Source of the DNA: Paraburkholderia bryophila
Lineage (GTDB): Bacteria; Pseudomonadota; Gammaproteobacteria; Burkholderiales; Burkholderiaceae
DNA: 64,000 nt
Direction: 5' to 3'
Assembly (NCBI RefSeq): GCF_003269035.1
Contig: NZ_QLTK01000001.1
Span: forward strand, 558,001-622,000
Below are positions 8,449 to 17,619 of this stretch, piece after piece. Position numbers and translations under genes: made by a program. The notes under the pieces were generated by a model, which was not told where the DNA came from, did no database searches, and saw only the letters and a list, made by a program, of their open reading frames with translations. How positions within the stretch are numbered: the stretch's first letter is position 1; the number at the start of each line of letters is the position of its first letter.

Positions 8449-10557
8449 ATGTCCACTACCCCCTCGAATCACGACAATCCGCTCCTCGATTTCTCCGACC
8501 TGCCGCGTTTTGGCGACATCCGCCCCGAACACGTCACGCCCGCGCTCGACGTACTGCTCGCCGACGCGGCCGCCGCCGTCGAACGCGCCGCGCAGCCCAT
8601 CACCCCCGCTTCGTGGGCCGACGTGGTCGAACCGGTCGAGCGCGCCACCGAACCGCTGGCGCGCGCCTGGGGCGTGGTTGGCCATCTGAATGCCGTCGCC
8701 GACACGCCCGAGTTGCGCGCCGCCTACGGCGAGAACCTGCCGCGCGTCACCGAATTCTGGTCGAGCGTCGGTCAGAACCTGGCGCTGTATGAAAAGTACA
8801 AGACCTTGCACGCCAGCAGCGACTTCGCGTCGCTGACCGGCGAGCGCAAGAAAATTCTCGGCAATGCGCTGCGCGATTTCCGTCTGTCCGGCGCGGAACT
8901 GCCGGAAGACCAGAAGCCGCATTTCGCCGAATTGCAGGAACGCCAGGCCGGGCTGTCGAAAGCGTTCTCCGACCATGTGCTCGACGCGACCAACGCTTAC
9001 GCGTATCTCGTCGAGGAAGGCGCCACCGAGCAACTGGCCGGTCTGCCCGAAGACGTGATCGAAGCAGCGAAGGAAGCCGCCGAACGCGACGGCAAAACCG
9101 GCTACAAATTCACGCTGCACTTCCCGTCGTATTTCCCGGTAATGCAGTACTCGGAAAATCGTCCCATGCGCGAGACGATGTATCGCGCCTACGTGACGCG
9201 CGCGTCCGAACTCGGGCCGCAATACGGCGGCGGCAAAGCGGAATGGGACAACACCGCCGTGCTCGCCGACCAGTTGAAGCTGCGCGCGGAAGAAGCGCAT
9301 ATGCTCGGCTACAACAACTTCGCCGAAGTCTCGCTCGCGCCGAAAATGGCCGAGTCGCCCGCCCAGGTCATGACCTTCCTCGAAGACCTCGCCACGCGCG
9401 CGCGTCCGCATGCCGAGCAGGACTGGAAAGAGTTGCGCGAATTCGCCGCGAACGAACTCGGCATGAGCGAGTTGCAGCCGTGGGACATGACCTTCGCCGC
9501 CGAAAGGCTGCGCCAGAAGCGCTATTCGTTCTCCGAGAACGAGGTCAAGCAGTACTTCCCGGAAGACACCGTGTTCAAGGGTCTCTTCAAGGTGACCGAG
9601 ACGCTGTTCGGCGTGCGCATCCGTCGGGACGAAGCCGCGGTGTGGCATCCCGACGTCCGCTTTTTCCGCGTCGAGAATCAGGACGGCGGTCTGGTCGCGC
9701 AGTTCTACCTCGATCTGTATGCACGCGAAGGCAAACGCGGCGGCGCCTGGATGGATGACGCGCGCGGCCGTCACAAGCACGCGCAAGGCGGCTTGCAGAC
9801 GCCGGTCGCGTATCTGACCTGCAACTTCTCGGCGCCGGTCGGCGGTAAGCCCGCCTGCTTCACGCACGACGAAGTCATCACGCTGTTCCACGAGTTCGGC
9901 CACGGTTTGCATCACATGCTCACGCGCGTCGACGAACTGGGCGTGTCGGGCATCAACGGCGTGGAGTGGGACGCGGTCGAACTGCCGTCGCAATTCATGG
10001 AGAACTTCTGCTGGGAGTGGGACGTGTTGAGCGACATGACCTCGCACGTGGACACCGCCAAGCCGCTGCCGCGCGATCTGTTCGACAAGATGCTGGCCGC
10101 GAAGAACTTCCAGAGCGGCCTGGGCACGCTGCGCCAGATCGTGTTCTCGATGTTCGACATGCAACTGCATACCGGCTTCGACGCGGCCGGCACGCAGAAC
10201 GCCACCGAACTCGCGAGCGAGATCAACGAGCGTTTCCACGTCGTGCCGCAGGCCGCGTTCTCGCGTTGGCCGAATACGTTCAGCCATATTTTCGCGGGCG
10301 GTTACGCGGCGGGTTACTACAGCTACAAATGGGCCGAAGTGCTGTCGGCGGATGCGTACGCCGCGTTCGAGGAAGCGGCGCAAGGCGCGAGCGGCAGCGT
10401 GCTCGATCAGGCAACCGGCATGCGTTATCGCAAGGAGATTCTGGAGGTGGGCGGCAGCCGTCCGGCGATGGAATCGTTCAAGGCGTTCCGCGGCCGCGAG
10501 CCGAATATCGACGCGTTGCTGCGTCACAGCGGGATGGCGCCTGGCGCGCAGCATTGA
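8449..10557 (+). CDS. prlC: oligopeptidase A, M3 family zinc metallopeptidase
   Basis: Cytoplasmic zinc endopeptidase that degrades short peptides, including cleaved signal peptides. The chosen ATG begins MSTTPSNHDNPLLDFSDLP and gives 702 residues, close to the E. coli enzyme; the frame extends upstream without conserved sequence. The active site HEFGHGLHH is at about residues 481-489 (two zinc His and the catalytic Glu), and the third ligand Glu lies in the following GVEWDAVELPSQFMENF region. The C-terminal M3 signature FAGGYAAGYYSYKWAE is present. A strong bidirectional terminator follows. Confidence 0.95.
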   Translation: MSTTPSNHDNPLLDFSDLPRFGDIRPEHVTPALDVLLADAAAAVERAAQPITPASWADVVEPVERATEPLARAWGVVGHLNAVADTPELRAAYGENLPRVTEFWSSVGQNLALYEKYKTLHASSDFASLTGERKKILGNALRDFRLSGAELPEDQKPHFAELQERQAGLSKAFSDHVLDATNAYAYLVEEGATEQLAGLPEDVIEAAKEAAERDGKTGYKFTLHFPSYFPVMQYSENRPMRETMYRAYVTRASELGPQYGGGKAEWDNTAVLADQLKLRAEEAHMLGYNNFAEVSLAPKMAESPAQVMTFLEDLATRARPHAEQDWKELREFAANELGMSELQPWDMTFAAERLRQKRYSFSENEVKQYFPEDTVFKGLFKVTETLFGVRIRRDEAAVWHPDVRFFRVENQDGGLVAQFYLDLYAREGKRGGAWMDDARGRHKHAQGGLQTPVAYLTCNFSAPVGGKPACFTHDEVITLFHEFGHGLHHMLTRVDELGVSGINGVEWDAVELPSQFMENFCWEWDVLSDMTSHVDTAKPLPRDLFDKMLAAKNFQSGLGTLRQIVFSMFDMQLHTGFDAAGTQNATELASEINERFHVVPQAAFSRWPNTFSHIFAGGYAAGYYSYKWAEVLSADAYAAFEEAAQGASGSVLDQATGMRYRKEILEVGGSRPAMESFKAFRGREPNIDALLRHSGMAPGAQH

Positions 10558-10626
10558 TGTCGCGGTTGACGCGGGCGGGCGTTCACCCGGTAAGTTGAGC
10601 GCTGGCCTGCCTGATCGCCGCTAATA

Positions 10627-10664
10627 AAAAGCCGGTGATTTGCTCACGCAAATCACCGGCTTTT
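10627..10664. terminator. bidirectional rho-independent terminator (prlC / codA)
   Basis: Perfect 16-bp stem: arm 10627-10642 begins AAAAGCCGGTG, loop CTCACG, arm 10649-10664. It is flanked by A-rich sequence on the left and TTTTCTTTTT on the right, so it can serve both convergent genes. Confidence 0.9.
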
Positions 10665-10706
10665 CTTTTTCCGCATGCCGAACGCAGCGCTCGCAACAAG
10701 CACCTG

Positions 10707-11999
10707 CTAGTCGCGGTGCAGCTTGAAATCCACCTGCGAAGGCCGCCCTTCGAGCGACAACGCCGCGCGCGCGGCCGGCGCACGGCTCACCACCTTGCCG
10801 CGGCTCACCACCGCGAGCCGCGCGGCACGCAAACGGATCGCCTCGACCGGATCGCGCGCGTCGAGCAGCACGAGGTTCGCCGCGCAGCCCGGCGCGATTC
10901 CGTAGCCCTCCAGACCGAGAATGCGCGCCGCATTTACCGTGACCGCGTCGAAGCACTTCCGCATGCCGTCGACGCCCGTCATCTGCGCGACGTGCAGGCC
11001 CATGTGCGCGACTTCGAGCATGTCGCCCGAACCGAGGCTATACCACGGGTCCATCACGCAGTCGTGGCCGAAGGCGACCGTGATGCCGGCGGTCATCATC
11101 TCGGGCACCCGCGTCATGCCGCGGCGTTTCGGGTACGAGTCGCTGCGGCCTTGCAGCGTGATGTTGATCAGCGGATTCGCGATCGCGGCGACACCCGCTT
11201 CGCGCATCAGCGGTAGCAGCTTGCTGACGTAGTAGTTGTCCATCGAATGCATCGACGTCAGATGCGAGCCGGTCACGCGCCCTTGCATGCCGAGCCGGTG
11301 GGTTTCGGCGGCGAGCGTTTCGATGTGGCGCGACATCGGGTCGTCCGATTCGTCGCAATGCATGTCGACGCGCAGACCCTGCTCCGCCGCGAACTCGCAC
11401 AGCAGCCGCACGGACTGCGCGCCGTCGGCCATGGTGCGCTCGAAATGCGGAATGCCGCCGACCACGTCGACGCCCATCGCGATGGCCCGCTTCAGGTTCT
11501 CGAAGGCACCCGCGCTGCGCAGCACGCCGTCTTGCGGAAACGCCACCAGTTGCAGGTCGAGATATGGCGCGACCCGGCGCTTCACTTCGACCAGCGCCTC
11601 GACCGCGAGCAGGCGCGGATCGCAGACGTCGACGTGACTGCGGATCGCCAGCAGCCCGCGTGCGACGGCCCAATCGCAGTATTGCAAGGCGCGCTCGATC
11701 AAGGCTTCCTGCGTCAGGTCCGGCTTCAGTTCGCCCCACAGCGCGATGCCTTCGAGCAAGGTGCCCGACGCGTTCACGCGCGGCAAACCGTACGACAGCG
11801 TCGCGTCCATGTGGAAATGCGGATCGACGAATGGCGGCGTGACGAGCGAGCCGGCCGCGTCGATTTCCTCGGCGGCGCTGGCGGCCAGATTCGGCTCGAC
11901 GGCGACGATGCGGCCCGCTTCGATGCCGATGTCGACCGTGTGCTTGTGCTGCGGCGCGGCGCCCGGCGCTAGGGTCGCGCGTCGGATGATCAGATCCAT
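10707..11999 (-). CDS. codA: cytosine deaminase (CodA-type amidohydrolase)
   Basis: Metal-dependent amidohydrolase converting cytosine to uracil and ammonia in pyrimidine salvage. At 430 residues it parallels E. coli CodA along its length: PPFVDPHFHMD (metal His pair), IRSHVDVCDP, DLQLVAFPQDG, VGGIPHFE, DMHCDESDD (metal and catalytic residues), TGSHLTSMHSMDNYY, NPLINITLQGRSDSYPKRRG, FGHDCVMDPWY (metal Asp) and HMGLHVAQM. AGGAGC lies 7 nt before the ATG. No codB transporter is adjacent. Four tandem 54-bp hairpin repeats sit just upstream. Related isoguanine- or creatinine-deaminating members exist, so exact substrate is likely but not proven. Confidence 0.9.
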   Translation of the reverse strand: MDLIIRRATLAPGAAPQHKHTVDIGIEAGRIVAVEPNLAASAAEEIDAAGSLVTPPFVDPHFHMDATLSYGLPRVNASGTLLEGIALWGELKPDLTQEALIERALQYCDWAVARGLLAIRSHVDVCDPRLLAVEALVEVKRRVAPYLDLQLVAFPQDGVLRSAGAFENLKRAIAMGVDVVGGIPHFERTMADGAQSVRLLCEFAAEQGLRVDMHCDESDDPMSRHIETLAAETHRLGMQGRVTGSHLTSMHSMDNYYVSKLLPLMREAGVAAIANPLINITLQGRSDSYPKRRGMTRVPEMMTAGITVAFGHDCVMDPWYSLGSGDMLEVAHMGLHVAQMTGVDGMRKCFDAVTVNAARILGLEGYGIAPGCAANLVLLDARDPVEAIRLRAARLAVVSRGKVVSRAPAARAALSLEGRPSQVDFKLHRD

Positions 12000-12418
12000 G
12001 TGTCGCTCCTGTCGGCCCGAGTTAGCGCTTTAGCGCTTACTCGGGCCCCATGCAACCTGTTGCGGTCGACCAGAGTTAGCGCTTTAGCGCTTACTCGGGC
12101 CCCATGCAACCTGTTGCGGTCGGCCGCAGTTAGCGCTTTAGCGCTGACTCGGGCCCCATGCAACCTGTTGCGGTCGACCAGAGTAAGCGCTTCAGCGCTT
12201 ACTCGAGTCCCATACAACCTGTTGCGTCGTGCTTCAATAAAAGCCCATTCTATCGGCGTCAGAAACCCCATGCCGACATTCCATCGCGTGGCCGTACCGG
12301 CGAGCAGCAGCCAATGCGTACCGGCATTCCCCACTCTCTGCCGCCTATACTCGGCCATTCAAACGGCGCGCGCGGCCTTCGCGCTCCCGCATGCATCATC
12401 CACTCGCGGAGCAGGTCC
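12000..12418. other. intergenic region between divergent codA and racemase genes
   Basis: About half is filled by the 54-bp tandem repeats (12019-12234). The remainder leads to the racemase start and shows no clear gene. Reading frames on both strands stay open through the array only because 54 is a multiple of three, and give repetitive low-information peptides. Confidence 0.7.
12014..12234. repeat. four tandem 54-bp repeats, each with two hairpins
   Basis: Units 12019-12072, 12073-12126, 12127-12180 and 12181-12234 are nearly identical. Each has a palindrome of the type GAGTnAGCGC-TTTA-GCGCTnACTC followed by a smaller one, GCAAC-CT-GTTGC. In unit 1 the first palindrome extends to a 34-nt structure (12014-12047) with GGCCC/GGGCC ends. 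In unit 4 substitutions on both arms give a perfect 10-bp stem with loop TTCA. The array starts 20 bp upstream of the codA ATG, so it may lie in the codA leader; it also resembles REP-type palindromes. Confidence 0.85.
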
Positions 12419-13117
12419 ATGAAAACGATCGGTGTGATCGGTGGGATGAGTTGGGAATCGTCCGCCGAGTACTACAAGCTTATCAACCGCCACACGAAAG
12501 CGCGCCTGGGCGGCCACCATAACGCACGCAGCCTGATGGTCACGGTCGACTTCGCACCGATCGAGGCACTTCAGCGCGCGGGCGACTGGGCCGCGCTCGG
12601 CGAGCAGCTGGCCGATGCCGCACGGCAACTCGAACGCGGCGGCGCCGAACTCGTGATCCTTGCGACCAACACGATGCATCGCGTGTACGAAGCGATCGAG
12701 CAGGCGATCGACGTGCCGTTCCTGCACATCGCCGATCCGACCGGCGACGCATTGCGCGCCGCGGGCATCGAGCGGGTCGGCCTGCTCGGCACCCGTTATA
12801 CGATGGAACAGACGTTCTATACCGGTCGGCTGCGCGAACGTCACGGCCTCGACACGCTGGTGCCCGACGAGGCCGAACGCGCGGACGTGCATCGCATCAT
12901 TTACGACGAGCTGTGCCACGGCAACGTCAAGGACGATTCGCGCGCGGCGTATCAGCGCGTCATAGAAACGCTGGCCGCGCGAGGCGCGCAAGCGGTGATT
13001 CTCGGCTGCACCGAGATCTCGTTGCTGATCAAACCGGAAGATTCTGTATTGCCCGTGTTCGATACCACGGCGCTGCACGCGCAGGCCGCAGCGGAATGGG
13101 CGATTGAGTCGGCGTAG
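12419..13117 (+). CDS. YgeA-type amino-acid racemase (Asp/Glu racemase superfamily)
   Basis: PLP-independent amino-acid racemase of 232 residues. The ATG preceding MKTIGVIGGMSWESS is chosen, with GGAGCAGG upstream. The first catalytic position is Thr83 (ATNTMHRV) and the second is Cys197 (LGCTEIS), at the same positions and with the same Thr/Cys pair as E. coli YgeA, which is known to act broadly on amino acids such as homoserine. Classical aspartate racemases have Cys at both sites. It is divergent from codA and is followed by a terminator shared with the initiator tRNA. Substrate is not determinable from sequence. Confidence 0.88.
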   Translation: MKTIGVIGGMSWESSAEYYKLINRHTKARLGGHHNARSLMVTVDFAPIEALQRAGDWAALGEQLADAARQLERGGAELVILATNTMHRVYEAIEQAIDVPFLHIADPTGDALRAAGIERVGLLGTRYTMEQTFYTGRLRERHGLDTLVPDEAERADVHRIIYDELCHGNVKDDSRAAYQRVIETLAARGAQAVILGCTEISLLIKPEDSVLPVFDTTALHAQAAAEWAIESA

Positions 13118-13211
13118 AGCTTGATGACGGGCAGCGGGCGCCGCTTTGCAAATGCCCGTCATGCGCATTCACATCGAGCAACTCGCGCGAAAGATCAAAT
13201 CAAGAAGTCAA

Positions 13212-13243
13212 AAAGCCCGCATGACTTTCGTCATGCGGGCTTT
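13212..13243. terminator. bidirectional terminator between racemase and tRNA-fMet
   Basis: Perfect 13-bp stem, AAAGCCCGCATGA, loop CTTTCG, TCATGCGGGCTTT. It has an A-rich run on the left, serving the minus-strand tRNA, and only a short T run on the right. Confidence 0.8.
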
Positions 13244-13253
13244 CAACAATACT

Positions 13254-13330
<77 letters not shown>

Positions 13331-13433
13331 TCAGAGAAAAAGATTATAGCTGGGCGTCATCTAAACGTCAAACAATCGTGCGAATTATTTCACTCGACTA
13401 CTTCGCGCGACTGCGTACATGTCCGTGCAATGC

Positions 13434-13721
13434 TCAAAGATCCTGCACCGTGGCGCCTTCCACTTTGCCGTCGATAATATCCGCACCGTACTGGCTCGCG
13501 CTGCGTTTGGCGACGCCGAAATCGGAGAAGGTGGACGGCAACACGAGGCGGAACACGCGGCTCGCCGTCGAGCCGCTAATAGCGCCCGGCCGGCACACGC
13601 GTACGGCGACGTCGTAGCCTTCGGCATGGCGCTTGTGGCCGTCGAATTTGTCGAAGGCCCGCGAGAACACCAGTGGGTGCACTTCGAAGTCCTTATAAAG
13701 CGCTGGATAACGTTCGGCCAT
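13434..13721 (-). CDS. small hypothetical protein (95 aa)
   Basis: I do not recognise a family. The ATG giving MAERYPALYKDFEVHPLVFS is chosen because GGAGG lies 5 nt upstream, whereas the longer frame has an Arg/Pro-rich extension typical of non-coding sequence. The product is cytoplasmic by appearance: no signal peptide or hydrophobic helix, mixed basic/acidic, with a central VAVRVCRPG segment and an FRLVLPSTFSDFG stretch. The gene lies between the initiator tRNA and exonuclease III and is divergent from the latter. Codon use is like that of the neighbours, supporting a real gene. Confidence 0.65.
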   Translation of the reverse strand: MAERYPALYKDFEVHPLVFSRAFDKFDGHKRHAEGYDVAVRVCRPGAISGSTASRVFRLVLPSTFSDFGVAKRSASQYGADIIDGKVEGATVQDL

Positions 13722-13905
13722 GTTGCCTCCCCGATGCGCATGATCGCGCGTATGTGGTGTCTCACTATACGCCGCGCCTCGAGGCCGCCGCGCTTTTATT
13801 TTCCGCGGCCCACGCGGCATTTTTTCACGACCCCGCCTTCACCGCCGGTTCTGCCGCACGATAAGATGCGGGACTATCGGAATCCCGCTGGAATGTGAGA
13901 GAAAC

Positions 13906-14682
13906 ATGAAAATTGCCACCTGGAACGTCAACTCCCTGAAAGTGCGCCAGCAGCACGTGATCGACTGGCTCGAAGCCAGCGGCACCGACGTGCTGTGCCT
14001 GCAGGAACTGAAACTGACCGACGACAAATTCCCGCGCGCCGAACTCGAAGAGAAAGGCTATCGCAGCTGGTTCGCCGGCCAGAAGACCTATAACGGCGTC
14101 GGCATCGTGGTCCGTGCGGGCCTGAGCGTCGACGAAGGCAGTGTGGTGCGCAACATTCCTGGCTTCGAAGATCCGCAGCAGCGCGTGATTGCCGCGACGA
14201 TCGAAGGCGTGCGCATCGTCTCCGCATATTTCCCGAACGGCCAGGCGCCGGGCACCGACAAGTTCGCATACAAGCTGCGCTGGCTCGCCGCACTGCACGA
14301 CTGGGTCGCGAGCGAGATGGCGCTGCATCCCAAGTTCGCGCTGCTCGGCGACTACAACATCGCGCCGGAAGATCGCGACGTGCACGATCCGAAAGCGTGG
14401 GAAGGCCAGAATCTGGTGTCGCCCGAAGAGCGCGCCGAGTTCGTGCGGCTGATCGCGCTCGGTCTCACCGACGCGTTCCGACAGTTCGAGCAGCCGGAGA
14501 AGATCTACTCGTGGTGGGACTACCGGATGATGGCGTTCCGCCGCAACGCGGGGTTGCGCATCGACCATATTCTGCTGTCGAAAGCGCTCTCGGAGATCTG
14601 CACCTCGTGCGAAGTCGACAAGGTGCCGCGCAAGTGGGAGCAGCCGTCGGATCACGCGCCGGTGGTGGCCCAGTTCGCTTGA
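13906..14682 (+). CDS. xthA: exodeoxyribonuclease III (AP endonuclease)
   Basis: DNA repair enzyme of the exonuclease-endonuclease-phosphatase superfamily; it cleaves 5' to abasic sites and removes 3' blocking groups. The protein is 258 residues and begins MKIATWNVNSLKVR. Catalytic motifs are visible: LQELKL (metal Glu), GDYNIAPEDRDVHDP (Asp and Asn), RIDHIL, and SDHAPVVA (the Asp-His pair) at the C-terminus. AGAGAAAC precedes the ATG. It is divergent from the small hypothetical gene and is followed by a terminator-like hairpin. Confidence 0.96.
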   Translation: MKIATWNVNSLKVRQQHVIDWLEASGTDVLCLQELKLTDDKFPRAELEEKGYRSWFAGQKTYNGVGIVVRAGLSVDEGSVVRNIPGFEDPQQRVIAATIEGVRIVSAYFPNGQAPGTDKFAYKLRWLAALHDWVASEMALHPKFALLGDYNIAPEDRDVHDPKAWEGQNLVSPEERAEFVRLIALGLTDAFRQFEQPEKIYSWWDYRMMAFRRNAGLRIDHILLSKALSEICTSCEVDKVPRKWEQPSDHAPVVAQFA

Positions 14683-14721
14683 ATCCGCTTGAATCCGGCT
14701 GACCATTTGCGGTCAAACGCA

Positions 14722-14774
14722 AAAACGCCCGGTGCGCTGACTTCGCTAACCAGAAGTCCTGCACCGGGCGTTTT
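14722..14774. terminator. bidirectional terminator (xthA / S9 peptidase)
   Basis: A 14-bp outer stem, AAAACGCCCGGTGC (14722-14735) with GCACCGGGCGTTTT (14761-14774), encloses a second small stem GACTTC/GAAGTC. A and T runs at the ends suit both convergent genes. Confidence 0.8.
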
Positions 14775-14800
14775 CGCTTGACGACCTTTCTTTCCGGCCT

Positions 14801-16909
14801 TTATAGCACCGCCGACGCGCCACTCAACGTCCGCCACAAAAACTCGAACACCATCGCGTCATGCTCGGCCTGCTCCAGTTCATCGGAGCCACCGTGGCCG
14901 CCCTCCGTATTCTCCCGATACCAGACACGCTCATGGCCCTGCGCCTGCATGCGCGCGGCCATCTTGCGCGCGTGTCCGGGATGCACGCGGTCGTCGGCCG
15001 TCGAGGTGGTGAACAGCACCGGCGGATACTCCACTTCCGCCGACACGCGGTGGTACGGCGAATACGCGGCCAGCACGCGTGCTTCGTCGGGCTCGTCGGG
15101 ATCGCCGTATTCGTCGATCCACGACGCGCCCGCGTGCAGCAGGTGATAGCGGCGCATATCGAGCAACGGCACTTCGCAGACCACCGCGCCGAATAACTCA
15201 GGACGCTGCACCATGCACGCCGCCACCAGCAAGCCGCCGTTGCTGCCGCCCTGAATGCCCAGTTGCGCGGCGCTCGTCACGCCGCTGCCGATGAGCGCGT
15301 CGGCCACCGCCAGAAAATCGTCGAACGCGCGCTGGCGCTGCACGCCCTGCGCTTCCGTATGCCAGCGCGTGCCGAACTCGCCGCCGCCGCGAATATGCGC
15401 GACCACGTACACGCCGCCGCGCGCCAGCCAGCCGATGCCCTGCCCGGTCAGATAGCTCGGCAGCAACGGAATCGCAAAGCCGCCGTAGCCGCTCAACAAA
15501 CAGGGGCGCGGGGATGCCTGCTCCGCCGCTTGCCCGGCGCGCGGGCCGATCACCGTGTACGGCACGCGTGTGCCATCGGCGGAAACGGCATGTCCGCGCG
15601 TCACGGCGTATTGCGTGGCGTCGAATTGCGTCGGCCAGCGGTCGAGCAATTCCCATTCGCCCGGATTCTCGCGCGCGAGGTCGGTGAGCCAGTAGGCCGG
15701 CGGTTGCAGATAGTCGTCGGTGTCGACGAAGACTTCGTCGTTGAGCGTCGGCTCGACCGGCGAGACGTCGGCTTGCGTGTCGTCGTGCGAGGGGAACAGG
15801 CGTTGTGCCCAATGCCACGTCTGATCGCCGTGCTGCGACGGCGTCCACAACAGCGTCCGGTTCTGCACGTCGTCCAGATACGAGACGATCAGATGGTTGC
15901 GCGTATGCGTCCACTCGCAGGCCGACGTGAGCGGCGTCGGCGTGAACAACGGCACGACGCCGCGCTCGCCGCGCAGGAACGCGTCCTCGCGAATCGCCAG
16001 CAATGAACCGCCCGGATGACGCACGCCGTCGCAATCCCAATCGAGGCGCGGTTCCAGCAACAGCCAGCCCTGCCAGCCGCCGACCCCGACATGCGACGGC
16101 ACGTCGAATCGATGCCACACATCGGGCGCCCCGGCACTGTCGAGGTAATACGTGTGCGAGTCGAAGAAATCGACGCTGCTCGCCACCGAGTGGCGCTGTT
16201 CGACCGGATCGTAATGCGCTTCCACACCGATATCGCCGAAGGCGGCCTTGAAGACCACGGGCGCATCGGCCAGCGCGGTGCCGCGGGTCCAGCGCCGCAC
16301 CTCGCGCGGATAGCCGGAGCGCGTCAGCGTCTTGCGACCGTTGTCCCAGCCGACGTAAAGCGTGTCCCGATCGATCCACGACGCCGTGTGCTTGCCGGCC
16401 TTCGCGATCGCGAACCCGCCGTCCACGAACCGCTGCGCGTCGATATCGAACTCGCGCACCACCAGCGCGTCCGAGCCGCCCGGCGACAGCGTGATCAACG
16501 CGCGATCGCCGTCCGGATAAAGAATGTCCAGTTCCACGCAGACCCAGGGCGTGCCTTCGGCCGCGCCGAGCGCGTCGAAGTCGAGCAGGGTCTGCCAGAC
16601 AGGCGCACCGCTGCGCCAGGCGGCCCATGTGGTGCGTCGCCAGATGCCTTTAGGGTTGTGCTCGTCCTGCCAGAGGTCGTACGCCCAGTCCTGCCAGCGA
16701 TCGGGAATCACCGGACGTTCGCGCGGCAGATAGGCGTCGGCGAGGCGTCGTTTGAGCGCTTCGAATTCGGCGCTATCGCACCATGCCGCGCGCGTGCGCG
16801 CGTTTTGCCGCTCGACCCAGGCGAGGGCATCGGCATCGTCGAGGTCTTCGAGCGACAGGAAAGGATCGGGGGAAAGCGGCCAGGAGAAAGAAGCGGGGGA
16901 AGCGGGCAT
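14801..16909 (-). CDS. prolyl oligopeptidase family serine peptidase (S9A)
   Basis: Serine peptidase of 702 residues, with an N-terminal seven-bladed propeller (about 60-410) and a C-terminal alpha/beta hydrolase domain. Catalytic triad motifs are visible: nucleophile Ser in QGGSNGGLL, Asp in STADDRVHPGHA and His in ENTEGGHGG. The propeller gates access to short Pro-containing peptides. There is no signal peptide, so the enzyme is cytoplasmic. The bulky region IRGGGEFGTRWH matches the family. The gene stands alone. Oligopeptidase B-type specificity is less likely because the sequence aligns better with the prolyl-type hydrolase motifs. Confidence 0.9.
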   Translation of the reverse strand: MPASPASFSWPLSPDPFLSLEDLDDADALAWVERQNARTRAAWCDSAEFEALKRRLADAYLPRERPVIPDRWQDWAYDLWQDEHNPKGIWRRTTWAAWRSGAPVWQTLLDFDALGAAEGTPWVCVELDILYPDGDRALITLSPGGSDALVVREFDIDAQRFVDGGFAIAKAGKHTASWIDRDTLYVGWDNGRKTLTRSGYPREVRRWTRGTALADAPVVFKAAFGDIGVEAHYDPVEQRHSVASSVDFFDSHTYYLDSAGAPDVWHRFDVPSHVGVGGWQGWLLLEPRLDWDCDGVRHPGGSLLAIREDAFLRGERGVVPLFTPTPLTSACEWTHTRNHLIVSYLDDVQNRTLLWTPSQHGDQTWHWAQRLFPSHDDTQADVSPVEPTLNDEVFVDTDDYLQPPAYWLTDLARENPGEWELLDRWPTQFDATQYAVTRGHAVSADGTRVPYTVIGPRAGQAAEQASPRPCLLSGYGGFAIPLLPSYLTGQGIGWLARGGVYVVAHIRGGGEFGTRWHTEAQGVQRQRAFDDFLAVADALIGSGVTSAAQLGIQGGSNGGLLVAACMVQRPELFGAVVCEVPLLDMRRYHLLHAGASWIDEYGDPDEPDEARVLAAYSPYHRVSAEVEYPPVLFTTSTADDRVHPGHARKMAARMQAQGHERVWYRENTEGGHGGSDELEQAEHDAMVFEFLWRTLSGASAVL

Positions 16910-16999
16910 CGTCGGCTGTCGGAGGAAAACAGCGTTGATTATGCCTTGTGGGATGGGGGAAGGTTTCGGCGGGTGAGATTGCGCGGTCGATGCCTCGCT

Positions 17000-17014
17000 A
17001 TGTCAACATGACAT
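17000..17014. promoter_or_regulatory. short inverted repeat between divergent genes
   Basis: Perfect 6-bp arms ATGTCA and TGACAT separated by ACA, in the gap between the S9 peptidase and the small secreted protein. It could be an operator; no regulator is adjacent. Confidence 0.3.
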
Positions 17015-17076
17015 CCGCTCACAGGACCGCTTGGACCCAGTGAAATCCTCCCGGAACAACAGCACAGCTCTCAACG

Positions 17077-17550
17077 ATGAAAAAGCTATTCCTCGCTTTA
17101 TTTATAGTGGCAATGTGCGGCATCGGCCGAACCTTCGCGGACGAAGCTCTGCCCCGCTTCAACGCGTTCCCCGTCGACAGCGTATTCAACGGCCAACCCG
17201 CAAAGGTGAAGATTATTTCGGCGCGGGATCGCAGATTCGCCACTCGCCTGCGTCAGTTAAGCGGCCAGAAACCAAACTACGCCGGGCACTACACGCTGGC
17301 GAGTTGGGGATGTGGTGCATCCTGCATCATGACTGTCGCGATTGACGCGAAAACCGGCGGTGTTATCTGGCTACCGTTCACGGTCTGTTGCTGGGATGCC
17401 GACGTCAACGAGCCGATCGAGTTCAGACACGACAGCAGCCTGATCGTCGTGCACGGTAGTCGGAACGAGACCGGCGGCGGCACCTACTATTACCGGCTGG
17501 AAGGTTCGGAATACGTTCTGGTGAAAGCCGTCGAGAAGACCGCGTCGTAG
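17077..17550 (+). CDS. small secreted protein of unknown function, Cys-containing
   Basis: I do not recognise a named family. The 157-residue product starts with a clear signal peptide (MKKLFLALFIVAMCGIG, probable cleavage after TFA at about residue 21). The mature domain contains GHYTLASWGCGASCIM, with two close cysteines, followed by a CCWD pair about 27 residues later, so two disulfides in the periplasm are plausible. The C-terminal half alternates strands ending in GGGTYYYRLEGSEYVLV. It is transcribed toward ntrC. No partner gene is adjacent. Confidence 0.75.
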   Translation: MKKLFLALFIVAMCGIGRTFADEALPRFNAFPVDSVFNGQPAKVKIISARDRRFATRLRQLSGQKPNYAGHYTLASWGCGASCIMTVAIDAKTGGVIWLPFTVCCWDADVNEPIEFRHDSSLIVVHGSRNETGGGTYYYRLEGSEYVLVKAVEKTAS

Positions 17551-17619
17551 CGGCAGCAGCAAGACTTCAAAAGCCAAGGCGGTGAACATCCCGCCTTGGC
17601 CGATCAAACCATTCACGCG

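Noticed and set aside
8416..10554. 712-codon frame antisense to prlC
   Set aside because: No start signals or family; produced by codon bias of the real gene.
12014..12234. Possible CRISPR array or integron attachment array
   Set aside because: Repeats are directly abutting, with no spacers, and no integrase or cas gene is near.
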